Notes under the pieces: generated by a model
Seen by the model: the letters and a program-made list of their open reading frames with translations, nothing else
What the model was told of the DNA's origin: nothing
Databases searched by the model: none
Source of the DNA: Spirochaetaceae bacterium UBA5556
GTDB lineage: Bacteria; Spirochaetota; Spirochaetia; Treponematales; Rectinemataceae
Direction of reading: 5' to 3'
Assembly: GCA_002425765.1 (NCBI GenBank)
Contig: DIMW01000001.1
Coordinates: 186,001 to 250,000 of the forward strand
DNA length: 64,000 nt
Made by a program: the position numbers and the translations under genes
Shown here: positions 8,439-16,515 of the stretch, one piece after another
Layout of the letters: each line of letters starts with the position of its first letter
Position numbering within the stretch: the first letter of the stretch is position 1

Positions 8439-10475
8439 TCATACATTCGATACCGGTGGCTCGGAGGCGAGCCCGGTTGTTGTTGATGCCGAAGAGGCTG
8501 CGTCGGTCGGCGCAGGCCCCGCAATGGCCTTTTCGCCCTGGCCCTCTCCGACAAGCGACACGAATTCGGATTCTTCGATAATCTCTTTTTCGAGCAAAAG
8601 CGACGAGATGCGGTCGAGCATCTCACGTTTCTCTTTAAGGAGGCCGACTACGTGTTCATATCGCTGACTCACCATCGAGGCAATTTCCTCGTCGATGTAA
8701 CGCTGTGTCTCTTCACTATATTCCTTGGTGGCAAAGGGATCGACCATCTGCTGAGAACCTGGGAGTCCCGCGCCGCGTTTGGTCAGCGCGACGTTCTTGA
8801 ACTTTTCGGACATGCCGTAATCCGTAATCATCCGCTTGGCGATCTCCGTGGAACGGGCAATATCGTTCGAGGCGCCGGTCGAGATTGAGTGGAACACAAG
8901 CTCTTCCGCGGCACGTCCTCCCAGAAGGACATCGATCTGGCCAAGGAGCTCTTCTTCGGTGACGAGATAGCGGTCCTCAAGCGGCATCTGGAGGGTATAG
9001 CCGAGGGCGCCGAATCCGCGGGGAACGATTGAAATCTTTCGTACGGGGTCGGCACCGGAAGTGAAGGCGGCCGTAATCGCGTGGCCAGTCTCGTGCACGG
9101 CCACGATCTTCTTTTCCTTTGGATTGATCATGCGGTTTTTTTTCTCAAGACCGGCGATCACTTTTTCTATCGCCGCCTGAAAATCTTCTTCTTTAACTTT
9201 TTTACGGCCCGAGCGTACCGCCAGAAGGGCGGCCTCGTTCACGACATTGGCGAGGTCGGCGCCGACAAACCCCGGGGTGCTCCGTGCGATTTTGGAGAGG
9301 TCGACCGAGGGATCCATCTTGATGGGTTTTGTGTGGATCTTGAGAATTTCTTCACGGCCGAGCATGTCAGGCCTGTCGACCAGGACCTGCCGGTCGAAGC
9401 GTCCGGCTCTCAGGAGTGCGGGATCGAGCACGTCGGGCCGGTTTGTGGCCGCGACCAGTATGAGCCCGCTGGTTGAATCGAATCCATCCATTTCGACGAG
9501 CAGCTGGTTGAGAGTCTGTTCGCGCTCGTCGTTGCCCCCGACTATGCCGCTGACGCGCGATTTGCCAAGAGCGTCGATTTCGTCGATGAAGATGATACAG
9601 GGGGCTTTTTCTCTCGCCTGCTTAAAGAGATCTCGTACGCGGGCGGCTCCGACACCGACAAACATTTCCACAAAGTCCGCGCCGCTCATTTTGAAGAAAG
9701 GCACATTTGCTTCGCCGGCCACCGCTCTGGCGAGCAGGGTTTTACCCGTGCCAGGGGGCCCCACCAAGAGCACCCCCTTGGGTATTTTCCCGCCTATTTC
9801 CGTATATTTCTGAGGAGTCTTGAGAAAATCCACCACCTCTACAAGTTCTGCCTTGGCCTCATCGACACCCGCCACGTCGGTGAACCGTGTCGTTATGTCT
9901 CCTTCCGCGACGACCGTCGCCTTGTTTTGGCCAAAGGCGAGGACGTTTGAATTGGATCCCATGAATCTGCCCATGAGAGAACGCCACAGGAAAAACATTA
10001 TTGCAAAAGGCAGTACCCAGTTCAGAAGCAGCGACAGTATTGCACTTCCTTCTCGAGGAGATGCGGAATAGACCACACCTTTCTGATCCAAGAGCGTCGT
10101 AAATTCTGGATCCGTGACGGGGACGGTCTTGTACACCACCCCAGGTTTTGTGGATGCAGGAAGCGGGGAGGATGGCACGGAGGATTTCGAGTCGGTGTAT
10201 CCGGTATAGTAACTACTATCAATTTCTACGCGCTTTATTTCGCCAGTCGCGATCTTCTCCTTGAACGTCGAATAGGCGATGACAGAAGTATCATTCTTAA
10301 ACAGGAAATAATTGAGAAAAGAGACAGCGATCAGGGCTACGAGGACATAGCCGAGGGAAAATCTGAACTGAAACCCCTCAGGCACCCCCGGCTTTTTATC
10401 TGGTCCACCTGAATTTTTGTCAGGTTTTTTTTGCTGATTCGGGTTCCAATTATTCTTGCCTTTAGATGGCATCAT
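8439..10475 (-). CDS. ftsH: ATP-dependent zinc metalloprotease FtsH
   Basis: FtsH is a membrane-anchored hexameric AAA protease that degrades misfolded membrane proteins and regulatory proteins. The product has 678 residues. The order is a Lys/Asn-rich cytoplasmic N-terminus, a membrane helix near 41-59, a periplasmic part, and a second helix near 148-170. Then comes an AAA module with Walker A GPPGTGKT near 240 and Walker B IIFIDEIDALG, and a protease part with zinc motif HETGH near 460. The tail after about residue 640 is rich in Ala, Pro and Thr. Start choice: ATGs at 10475 and 10472 both follow GAGGAG (3 and 6 bases away); the second has better spacing. It faces groES divergently across 247 bases. 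Confidence 0.97.
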   Translation of the reverse strand: MMPSKGKNNWNPNQQKKPDKNSGGPDKKPGVPEGFQFRFSLGYVLVALIAVSFLNYFLFKNDTSVIAYSTFKEKIATGEIKRVEIDSSYYTGYTDSKSSVPSSPLPASTKPGVVYKTVPVTDPEFTTLLDQKGVVYSASPREGSAILSLLLNWVLPFAIMFFLWRSLMGRFMGSNSNVLAFGQNKATVVAEGDITTRFTDVAGVDEAKAELVEVVDFLKTPQKYTEIGGKIPKGVLLVGPPGTGKTLLARAVAGEANVPFFKMSGADFVEMFVGVGAARVRDLFKQAREKAPCIIFIDEIDALGKSRVSGIVGGNDEREQTLNQLLVEMDGFDSTSGLILVAATNRPDVLDPALLRAGRFDRQVLVDRPDMLGREEILKIHTKPIKMDPSVDLSKIARSTPGFVGADLANVVNEAALLAVRSGRKKVKEEDFQAAIEKVIAGLEKKNRMINPKEKKIVAVHETGHAITAAFTSGADPVRKISIVPRGFGALGYTLQMPLEDRYLVTEEELLGQIDVLLGGRAAEELVFHSISTGASNDIARSTEIAKRMITDYGMSEKFKNVALTKRGAGLPGSQQMVDPFATKEYSEETQRYIDEEIASMVSQRYEHVVGLLKEKREMLDRISSLLLEKEIIEESEFVSLVGEGQGEKAIAGPAPTDAASSASTTTGLASEPPVSNV

Positions 10476-10637
10476 TGACTCCTCAAAATGGATTATTGCA
10501 GCTCATCTCAGTATTGCATATTCTCACTCGCATTCATATAAGAATATAACTATTTTAACCGACTGAGGCTAACCCGTCTCTTCGATGAAACAAATTCCCG
10601 ATACCGCTTTTCAAGGCAAGAAATGTCCAAGGCGTGC

Positions 10638-10666
10638 TTGACCATAGTGACTAGTTTTTTTATATT
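10638..10666 (+). promoter_or_regulatory. Sigma-70-type promoter of groES
   Basis: TTGACC (10638-10643), 17 bases, then TATATT (10661-10666): one mismatch in each box. The start codon is 57 bases beyond the -10 box. No CIRCE element (TTAGCACTC with its inverted copy) is visible between ftsH and groES, so HrcA control is not supported here. Confidence 0.65.
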
Positions 10667-10722
10667 TCAATTCGGTTCTCTACAACAAACAATCTTCGCA
10701 CATTTTTCAGGAGGAGAGACCT

Positions 10723-10989
10723 ATGAGTGTAAAGCCCTTAGGGGACAGAGTTCTTGTCAAGATCAAGGAAAGCGAAACCAAGACCGCGGGCGGGATTATC
10801 ATCCCCCAGACAGCCCAGGAGAAGACACAGACAGGTGTCGTCGTCTCGGTGGGCACCGATGCCGACGTCATCAAAGTCAAGGTCGGCGATGAAGTGATGT
10901 ACGATAAGTATGCCGGCACCCAGATCAAGATCGATGGTGCGGAGCATCTCATCGTAAAAATGTCAGACATTCTCGCTGTCATCGCATAA
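10723..10989 (+). CDS. groES: Co-chaperonin GroES
   Basis: GroES caps the GroEL barrel during ATP-dependent protein folding. The 88-residue protein starts MSVKPLGDRVLVK and holds the family signature GGIIIPQTAQEK in the mobile loop region; VGDEVMYDKYAGT and the closing IVKMSDILAVI are typical. AGGAGGAG lies 8 bases before the ATG. A strong terminator follows at once and the next gene is on the other strand, so groEL is not co-transcribed from here. A separated groES is unusual. Confidence 0.96.
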   Translation: MSVKPLGDRVLVKIKESETKTAGGIIIPQTAQEKTQTGVVVSVGTDADVIKVKVGDEVMYDKYAGTQIKIDGAEHLIVKMSDILAVIA

Positions 10990-11010
10990 GAGGATCGCTG
11001 GCTATCATGG

Positions 11011-11037
11011 AAGGCTGCGGCTTGGCCGCGGCCTTTT
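11011..11037 (+). terminator. Rho-independent terminator after groES
   Basis: AAGGCTGCGGC pairs with GCCGCGGCCTT (11 pairs with one G-U) around a 3-base loop and is followed by six T. It ends the groES transcript 22 bases after the stop codon. On the other strand there is no T run, so it is one-directional. Confidence 0.9.
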
Positions 11038-11053
11038 TTGTCGCACGACAATA

Positions 11054-11506
11054 TCAAGCGTTGCCGAGCAAGATCGACACGACTTCCTCCGGGGTTTTGG
11101 CGGAGAGCAGGGCCTGTCGTTTTTCCTCACTGCGGAACAGCATGCCTACTTCCGCAAGAAATTGCAGGTGGGGACCGGTCTTGTCGATGGGAGAGAGCGT
11201 CATAATAAAAATCCGACACCCCTTGCGGTCGAGTGCATCGAAATTGACCTCTTCTTTTGATATTCCAACGCAGGCTACGAGCTCTCGCACCGCGGTTGTT
11301 TTACCATGAGGGATCGCAATCCCATGTTTCATGCCGGTGCTCATGCGGTTTTCTCGCTCAAAGACACTGAGGACCGCCTCTTCTTTATTCAGGACCTTGC
11401 CGCTTTTCGCCGCCAGGTCGACGAGCTCTTTGATAATCTCTTCTTTATTTCTACCTTTAAGATCCAGCGTCACCAATTCGGGTTTCAATAAGTTCTTGAG
11501 GTCCAT
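11054..11506 (-). CDS. PTS EIIA component, fructose/nitrogen (PtsN) type
   Basis: This is a stand-alone EIIA domain of 150 residues. The phosphorylated histidine is His67 in HGIAIPHGKT. No EIIB or EIIC is nearby, so a regulatory PtsN-like role is more likely than sugar transport. ATGs at 11512 and 11506 are both in frame. AGGA is 7 bases from the second and too close to the first, so 11506 is chosen. A second EIIA domain occurs in the fusion gene at 22728-23381, so the window codes two paralogous regulatory EIIA domains. Confidence 0.85.
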   Translation of the reverse strand: MDLKNLLKPELVTLDLKGRNKEEIIKELVDLAAKSGKVLNKEEAVLSVFERENRMSTGMKHGIAIPHGKTTAVRELVACVGISKEEVNFDALDRKGCRIFIMTLSPIDKTGPHLQFLAEVGMLFRSEEKRQALLSAKTPEEVVSILLGNA

Positions 11507-11569
11507 ACGCATATCCTAATTAGAGGGCACTTTGCCGTCAAGTGTACAATCGTTGCAAATCTACGCAAA

Positions 11570-12814
11570 TCATATAAAATTCCGCGCTTTCTTGATAGTA
11601 CGTTCTCCATAACGCTCCGCGATGAGGGCTATGGAATATATCATCCACGCGCTATCGAGTAGTATCGCGCATATCGAAAGAGGAAGGGCGACGGGCACAA
11701 GCAGGCTGGCCCCGTTTTGAAATCCCTGACCGAAGAGAATGCAGGTGAGCGAGAGCATCACAAGAATGTCGCTGCGGATGCCCGCCGCTCCGACAATGAC
11801 GGCAAATGGCACGATAGCAAGCAATAAGAGTATTTGACCAGCACTTGGGCTGTTCCTGGAATACGACAGAAACATTGCAATGAAAGAGGATGCAACGAGC
11901 AGTACGCTCCCTGTCCGTCCGCCGACGAGCGCAAGGGGAAACAGTACCGCATTTGTGTCCCGTTTTATACCCAAACTTTCAGATACATGCCGGAGAGCTG
12001 TTGCCGAAGAAAAAGAAATACTGCCGGAAGCCGCAGCGACGAGCAAAGGGCCTATCATGCTGTATAGCAGAACGTATGGATTGGATTTGCCGCCCAGGGC
12101 CCGGTATATGATCGGGAAGATCACCAATATGAAGGTCGTCGTTAAAATGGTGGAGTAGACAAGGATCCCCTTGTATTCCGAGAGCAGACCCATATCTCGA
12201 ATTTTTAGAAACAGGTACAGTGATATAGGTATGAGCAGTATCCCCAATATTTCCGAGAGAAAGGTGTTGATGAGATAGGCCGCGCGTGAAATCACGTCGA
12301 GTACGGGAAGAAGCGGGCGTGACATCACCGGATCGTGGGCGAGCGCCAATCCGAAGGCGAGCATGAAGAGCGCTAGCGGCGCGAACCATGTCGCGGCGCC
12401 CGAAAAGACAGAAAAGGTGTTCGTGGGAAATGTCGAGCGAATCAAATCGAGAGGATCCAGGGATTGCATGGTTCCGCTATCCGATATTAAGGGCAAGGGG
12501 GCAGGCTTGAAGATCAGGGCGGCGGCCAGGCCCAGGACCGCAGCTACAATCAGGCTTATACTGAAAAAGATCAGCGCGGATGAGACTATTTTAGAAAACC
12601 GGCGTGATTCGGAAAGCCTGAACACGGAGATTGGGATACCCGCCGCAAGCGTCAGAATGAGCGCGTAACCGCCGATTTTAAGAGAAATTTCCGCGAGAAA
12701 TGAGATCACCGGTGTTCCATGGATCATACTGGGAGGCAGGGCTATGTACAATATCGCGCCCATAATGATGCCGAACGCATATTTCAGCCAGAGTTTCATC
12801 GTGGCAAAAAGCAT
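11570..12814 (-). CDS. Dicarboxylate/amino acid:cation symporter (SDF family)
   Basis: This is a probable sodium- or proton-coupled importer of dicarboxylates or acidic amino acids, 414 residues, with about eight hydrophobic segments and two re-entrant-like stretches. The Ser-rich segment ASGSISFSSATALRH, with the following conserved Pro/Gly-poor helix, is like the first re-entrant hairpin of the GltP/DctA family, but the match is diverged. Starts at 12814 and 12799 are both possible and neither has a clear ribosome site. It stands alone between a PTS gene and tRNA-Arg. Confidence 0.7.
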   Translation of the reverse strand: MLFATMKLWLKYAFGIIMGAILYIALPPSMIHGTPVISFLAEISLKIGGYALILTLAAGIPISVFRLSESRRFSKIVSSALIFFSISLIVAAVLGLAAALIFKPAPLPLISDSGTMQSLDPLDLIRSTFPTNTFSVFSGAATWFAPLALFMLAFGLALAHDPVMSRPLLPVLDVISRAAYLINTFLSEILGILLIPISLYLFLKIRDMGLLSEYKGILVYSTILTTTFILVIFPIIYRALGGKSNPYVLLYSMIGPLLVAAASGSISFSSATALRHVSESLGIKRDTNAVLFPLALVGGRTGSVLLVASSFIAMFLSYSRNSPSAGQILLLLAIVPFAVIVGAAGIRSDILVMLSLTCILFGQGFQNGASLLVPVALPLSICAILLDSAWMIYSIALIAERYGERTIKKARNFI

Positions 12815-12872
12815 AGCGCCGCATCATTGGCAGGTCAATATTGCGGATCGAAGGCCCTTTCAGCAATTCGCA

Positions 12873-12900
12873 TTGACAGACGGAGCGGTTTTCAGCTAAT
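12873..12900 (+). promoter_or_regulatory. Probable promoter of tRNA-Arg
   Basis: TTGACA (12873-12878) is a perfect -35 box. With a 16-base spacer, GCTAAT (12895-12900) matches four of six -10 positions. The tRNA begins 18 bases downstream. Confidence 0.45.
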
Positions 12901-12917
12901 GTTCCATTCGCCGTTTC

Positions 12918-12991
<74 letters not shown>

Positions 12992-13202
12992 ATAAGAGAG
13001 AGGTGGCAAGGCCAGATTTTAACTGCCTAATACAAGCAGAACCTGTATTCTACCATAGTATATGGCCCAGAAAAAATTGATATCCAAGTCGCGCGTCGCG
13101 AGCGCCCCATAATTGAAATAGATTTGCTCATGTATTGTGGACTGGTGTCAGTATAGTTGGATAATTCTCCAGATGCACACAATGTTACGAGTTTTTCAGT
13201 CC

Positions 13203-13230
13203 TTGACAATACGAAATTTTGTGGTACCAT
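13203..13230 (+). promoter_or_regulatory. Promoter of the CUT1 sugar transporter operon
   Basis: A perfect TTGACA (13203-13208) is followed after 16 bases by TACCAT (13225-13230). The palindrome at 13233-13246 starts 3 bases after the -10 box, where a bound repressor would block initiation. Confidence 0.55.
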
Positions 13231-13232
13231 TA

Positions 13233-13246
13233 TTAAACCGGTTAAG
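13233..13246. promoter_or_regulatory. LacI-family-type operator candidate
   Basis: TTAAACCGGTTAAG has the perfect core AACCGGTT with a central CG, the usual look of LacI-family operators. It covers the expected transcription start of the CUT1 operon. No LacI gene is adjacent. The LacI gene at 58045-59073 has a different operator sequence, so another regulator is expected elsewhere in the genome. Confidence 0.5.
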
Positions 13247-13285
13247 CATTATCCTTATCCGAAAGATGAAAAGGAGGAATACAGT

Positions 13286-14518
13286 ATGAAACGAATTGCG
13301 TTGGCGTTCATGGTGCTGCTGACAGCCACGGCGGCCTTTGGCGCAGGAAAACTCACCCTCATGCAGAATAAGCCGGAAATCGACGCGCAGCTCAAGGCGT
13401 ATGCCGCAGCGTGGGGCCAGAAGAACGGCGTCACGGTTGTCATCAAATCCATCGGCGGCACCTCTGGCGGCATGGGGCCGCAGCTCAAGGCCGATTACGC
13501 GGCGGGCGATATGCCGGACATCTTCGCGTTCGACGGACTTGAGTCCTTCAAGGAGTGGGAAGGCATCATTCTCGACCTTTCGAAGGAGCCTTGGGTTTCC
13601 AAGACTTCGGTCGCATTCAAATATAATGGGAAAGTGTATGGCTTCCCTGTCGCGGTAGAAGGCTGGGGTATGGCATACAATGCCGATCTGCTTGCGAAAG
13701 CGGGTATCGATCCCAAGACTCTTACCCGCTACGACGCCTACAAGAAGGCGTTTGAAAAACTCGATTCGATGAAAAGCGAGCTCGGCATCAACGCGGTAGT
13801 CTCCATGGCCGCCTCGGTCGAGATGGGCTGGGTCACCGCGCACCATAACTTCAATTCTCTGCTCGCCAACGGCTTGCCCTACGGCGATCTCTCTGTCGTC
13901 AACGATCTGCTCGCGGGCAAAGTCGATATGCAGCGTCTCCAGGAATATGCGGATTGGGTCGAACTTCTCTTTAAATACGCCGACAAATCGATTCTGCTCA
14001 CTGGAAACTATGACGCACAGGTTGGCGCCTTCGCGACCGGAAAGACCGTTTTCCTGCACCAGGGCAACTGGGTGGACCCCAACCTGAAAGCGGCGAACGC
14101 CACCTTCAAGATGGGCTTTGCGCCCCATGGCTCAATGAAGAAAGTCACCGATGGCATCTTTGTCTCGGCGCCCTCCTTCTATGCCATCAACAAAGAGTCA
14201 AAGAACGTCGCGCTGGCCAAGAAGTTCCTGAATGACCTCGTGACCACGCCGGAAGGGGCAAACTACATGGTAAAAGAGGCGGGCATGATCCCCGCGTTCT
14301 CCGGCATCAGCCTCAATCCCGATGGTCAGCTTTCGAAGTCGGTCCAGCAGTGGGCGGCCGCTGGCAAGGTGTATAGTTGGGATCAATACTATTTCTCTGG
14401 CGACTTCAGGGACAAAGTGCTCACCCCGATTTACAACCAGTTTGCGGCAGGCAGCATCACCAAGGCTCAGTTTGTCGATTTGATGGCAAAAGCATTCAAG
14501 GACAACGCACAAAAATAA
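13286..14518 (+). CDS. Sugar ABC transporter substrate-binding protein (CUT1, family 1)
   Basis: This periplasmic sugar receptor is 410 residues long. The ATG at 13286 follows AAGGAGG by 8 bases. A signal peptide covers about residues 1-19 (MKRIALAF to AAFGA). The mature part has the family pattern ADYAAGDMPDIFAFDG, later GVSFVG-like and VAVEGWGMAYNADLLAKAGI segments, and an end rich in Lys. An in-frame upstream extension to 13157 would cover the promoter and is rejected. It is followed by a terminator-like hairpin and then two permeases. The sugar is unknown. Confidence 0.88.
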   Translation: MKRIALAFMVLLTATAAFGAGKLTLMQNKPEIDAQLKAYAAAWGQKNGVTVVIKSIGGTSGGMGPQLKADYAAGDMPDIFAFDGLESFKEWEGIILDLSKEPWVSKTSVAFKYNGKVYGFPVAVEGWGMAYNADLLAKAGIDPKTLTRYDAYKKAFEKLDSMKSELGINAVVSMAASVEMGWVTAHHNFNSLLANGLPYGDLSVVNDLLAGKVDMQRLQEYADWVELLFKYADKSILLTGNYDAQVGAFATGKTVFLHQGNWVDPNLKAANATFKMGFAPHGSMKKVTDGIFVSAPSFYAINKESKNVALAKKFLNDLVTTPEGANYMVKEAGMIPAFSGISLNPDGQLSKSVQQWAAAGKVYSWDQYYFSGDFRDKVLTPIYNQFAAGSITKAQFVDLMAKAFKDNAQK

Positions 14519-14578
14519 AATTCAACGCTGAGCAATTAGTGTGTTTGTGGCTTTCCAGATTCTAATTGCCGCTTGATT

Positions 14579-14625
14579 GGAGCCGCCTGCATTGCTAAGA
14601 TAAATGCGAGCGGCTCCGTTTTTTT
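14579..14625 (+). terminator. Hairpin with T run between sugar-binding protein and permeases
   Basis: GGAGCCGC pairs perfectly with GCGGCTCC. An inner GCATT/AATGC pairing extends the stem, and a run of seven T follows. It lies 61 bases after the binding-protein stop and 60 bases before the permease start. Partial termination here would give more binding protein than permease. Confidence 0.75.
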
Positions 14626-14684
14626 GTTTTTCCTTTAGGACCAGAGATCGTAAATAGTGGAAAGAACTGCAAAAAGGAGCGGGT

Positions 14685-15605
14685 ATGACAAAAAAAACTG
14701 AGTCTAGGATCGTATTCTGGGTTTTCCTCGCACCTGTGCTCTTTGCCTTTATCATGGTCATGGTTATCCCCTTCTTTTTGGGGTCCTATTATGCGTTCAC
14801 GAACTGGACGTCTTCAGCGAGAGTCGATAATGGTCTGCGGTTTATCGGATTCAAGAATTTTACTGACAGCCTGACAGATCCCTCGTTCCTTTATTCTTTC
14901 GGGATCACGTTTGTATACACAATTTTGAACATGATCGCAATCAATGTCGTCGCCTTTGCGCTGGCGCTTCTCGTGACGGGCAATCTCAGGTTCAAGAATG
15001 TCTATCGCGTGGGCTTTTTCGTGCCGAACCTTATCGGTGGGATTATTCTTGGATATATCTGGCAGTTTATCTTCAACAACGCCATTCCCTCCCTAGGCAG
15101 CCTGATACCAGCCCTCGGCTTTCTGGCCGATCCAGACAAGCTCATGCTGAGCAAAAACACCTCTGCGCTCGCGGCGATGGTCATCGTCGGCGCCTGGCAG
15201 TATGCGGGCTATATTATGATGATCTATGTCGCGGCGATTGAAAATATTCCTCAGGAGCTGATCGAGGCCGCAAAGATTGATGGCGCGACGCCGTGGATCC
15301 GGCTCAGGGCAATCACTATTCCGCTGTGTGCGCAGGCCTTTACCGTGACCATGTTCCTGACGCTCGTCAACTCGTTTAAGCAATTCGATGTCAATGTCTC
15401 CCTGACGAGCGGAGGGCCGTCGACCATGCTGATGGGCCAGCCCATCTTGGGTACGCAGTTGCTCGCGCTCAATATTTACAATACGGCATTCATTTCCAAC
15501 AAGCTTTCCGAGGCCCAGGCCAGAGCATTTGTATTTTTCCTGGTGCTGGCGATCATTTCGATCATCCAAGTGTATGTGAACAAGAGAAAGGAGATCGAAC
15601 TATGA
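14685..15605 (+). CDS. Sugar ABC transporter permease 1 (MalF/UgpA type)
   Basis: Inner-membrane subunit of the CUT1 importer, 306 residues with six hydrophobic segments; the first is at about residues 9-32. The EAA loop ELIEAAKIDGATPWIRLRAI lies near residues 190-209. AAAAAGGAG is 6 bases before the ATG. It overlaps the second permease by 4 bases (ATGA). There is no ATPase gene in the operon, so a shared MsmK/UgpC-type ATPase elsewhere is likely. Confidence 0.9.
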   Translation: MTKKTESRIVFWVFLAPVLFAFIMVMVIPFFLGSYYAFTNWTSSARVDNGLRFIGFKNFTDSLTDPSFLYSFGITFVYTILNMIAINVVAFALALLVTGNLRFKNVYRVGFFVPNLIGGIILGYIWQFIFNNAIPSLGSLIPALGFLADPDKLMLSKNTSALAAMVIVGAWQYAGYIMMIYVAAIENIPQELIEAAKIDGATPWIRLRAITIPLCAQAFTVTMFLTLVNSFKQFDVNVSLTSGGPSTMLMGQPILGTQLLALNIYNTAFISNKLSEAQARAFVFFLVLAIISIIQVYVNKRKEIEL

Positions 15606-16468
15606 AAGCCGCTCAGCCAAGAAGACCCGGCACGATCGTTGCGGAAATCGTCACTGCGCTCATATTTCTTCTTTTCCTGTTCCCATTCTTGCTCGTGCTC
15701 ATCAATTCGGCCAAGACATCCTTCGAAGTGACACAGTATCCGCTCGCGTTGCCGACGCGCTGGGGAAATATCGTCGACAATATCGTAAAAATCTGGACAA
15801 GCGAGTCGGTGCGCTATCCAAGCTCGCTGTTGTCGAGCACCATAATCACGGCCGTGTCCCTGATTTTGATCAATGTGTTCTCCGCGATGGCTGGATGGGC
15901 GCTGGTGAGAACAAAAACAAAGACGTCGTCAGTCATCTTTTTTATCTTTGTGGCCTCAATGGTAATCCCTTTTCAAATCGTGATGTTTCCCCTGCTGTCC
16001 TGGTTCCGGACAGTGACGGTGGCGACGGGTATCAGACTGCTGCGCACCTATCAGGGGATTATCTTGAGCTATATCGGCTTCGGAGCGCCTCTGTCGATCT
16101 TTATGTTTCACGGCTTCATAAAGAGTATTCCTCTGGAGCTGGAAGAGGCGGCGACGATCGACGGATGCCATAAACACCAGATATTTTTTAAAATAATTTT
16201 CCCGATTTTGAAACCGATTCAGGCGACAGTCCTCGTGCTCAATGGCATCTGGATTTGGAACGACTATCTTTTGCCTCTCCTCGTGCTCGGCAAGGGCAAC
16301 GATGTCATGACCATACCCCTGGCGGTGTCGAATTTCGCGGGGGCATTCGTAAAACAGTGGGATTTGATTTTAACCGCAATTCTTATGGCGATGGTCCCCG
16401 TGATCATCTTTTTCCTGTTCGCTCAGAAATATATCGTGAAAGGAATGGTCGCGGGCGCAATAAAATAG
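15602..16468 (+). CDS. Sugar ABC transporter permease 2 (MalG/UgpE type)
   Basis: Second inner-membrane subunit, 288 residues with six hydrophobic segments. The EAA loop ELEEAATIDGCHKHQIFFKI lies near residues 180-199, followed by PILKPIQAT. Its ATG overlaps the stop of the partner permease, so the two are made together. It is the last gene on the plus strand before a convergent gene ending at 16516. No clear terminator is visible in the 47-base gap. Confidence 0.9.
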   Translation: MKAAQPRRPGTIVAEIVTALIFLLFLFPFLLVLINSAKTSFEVTQYPLALPTRWGNIVDNIVKIWTSESVRYPSSLLSSTIITAVSLILINVFSAMAGWALVRTKTKTSSVIFFIFVASMVIPFQIVMFPLLSWFRTVTVATGIRLLRTYQGIILSYIGFGAPLSIFMFHGFIKSIPLELEEAATIDGCHKHQIFFKIIFPILKPIQATVLVLNGIWIWNDYLLPLLVLGKGNDVMTIPLAVSNFAGAFVKQWDLILTAILMAMVPVIIFFLFAQKYIVKGMVAGAIK

Positions 16469-16515
16469 GCATGGACGGGCACATTGCGCCGTTCATCCGC
16501 AGTGGGTTGTGGCCG

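Noticed and set aside
10476..10722. CIRCE element for HrcA control of groES
   Set aside because: I searched the whole ftsH-groES gap for TTAGCACTC and its inverted partner and found neither.
13196..14128. A 310-codon minus-strand frame opposite the CUT1 binding protein
   Set aside because: It is the antisense shadow of a clear binding protein with signal peptide, ribosome site and promoter; the translation is rich in His, Arg and Val without a known fold.
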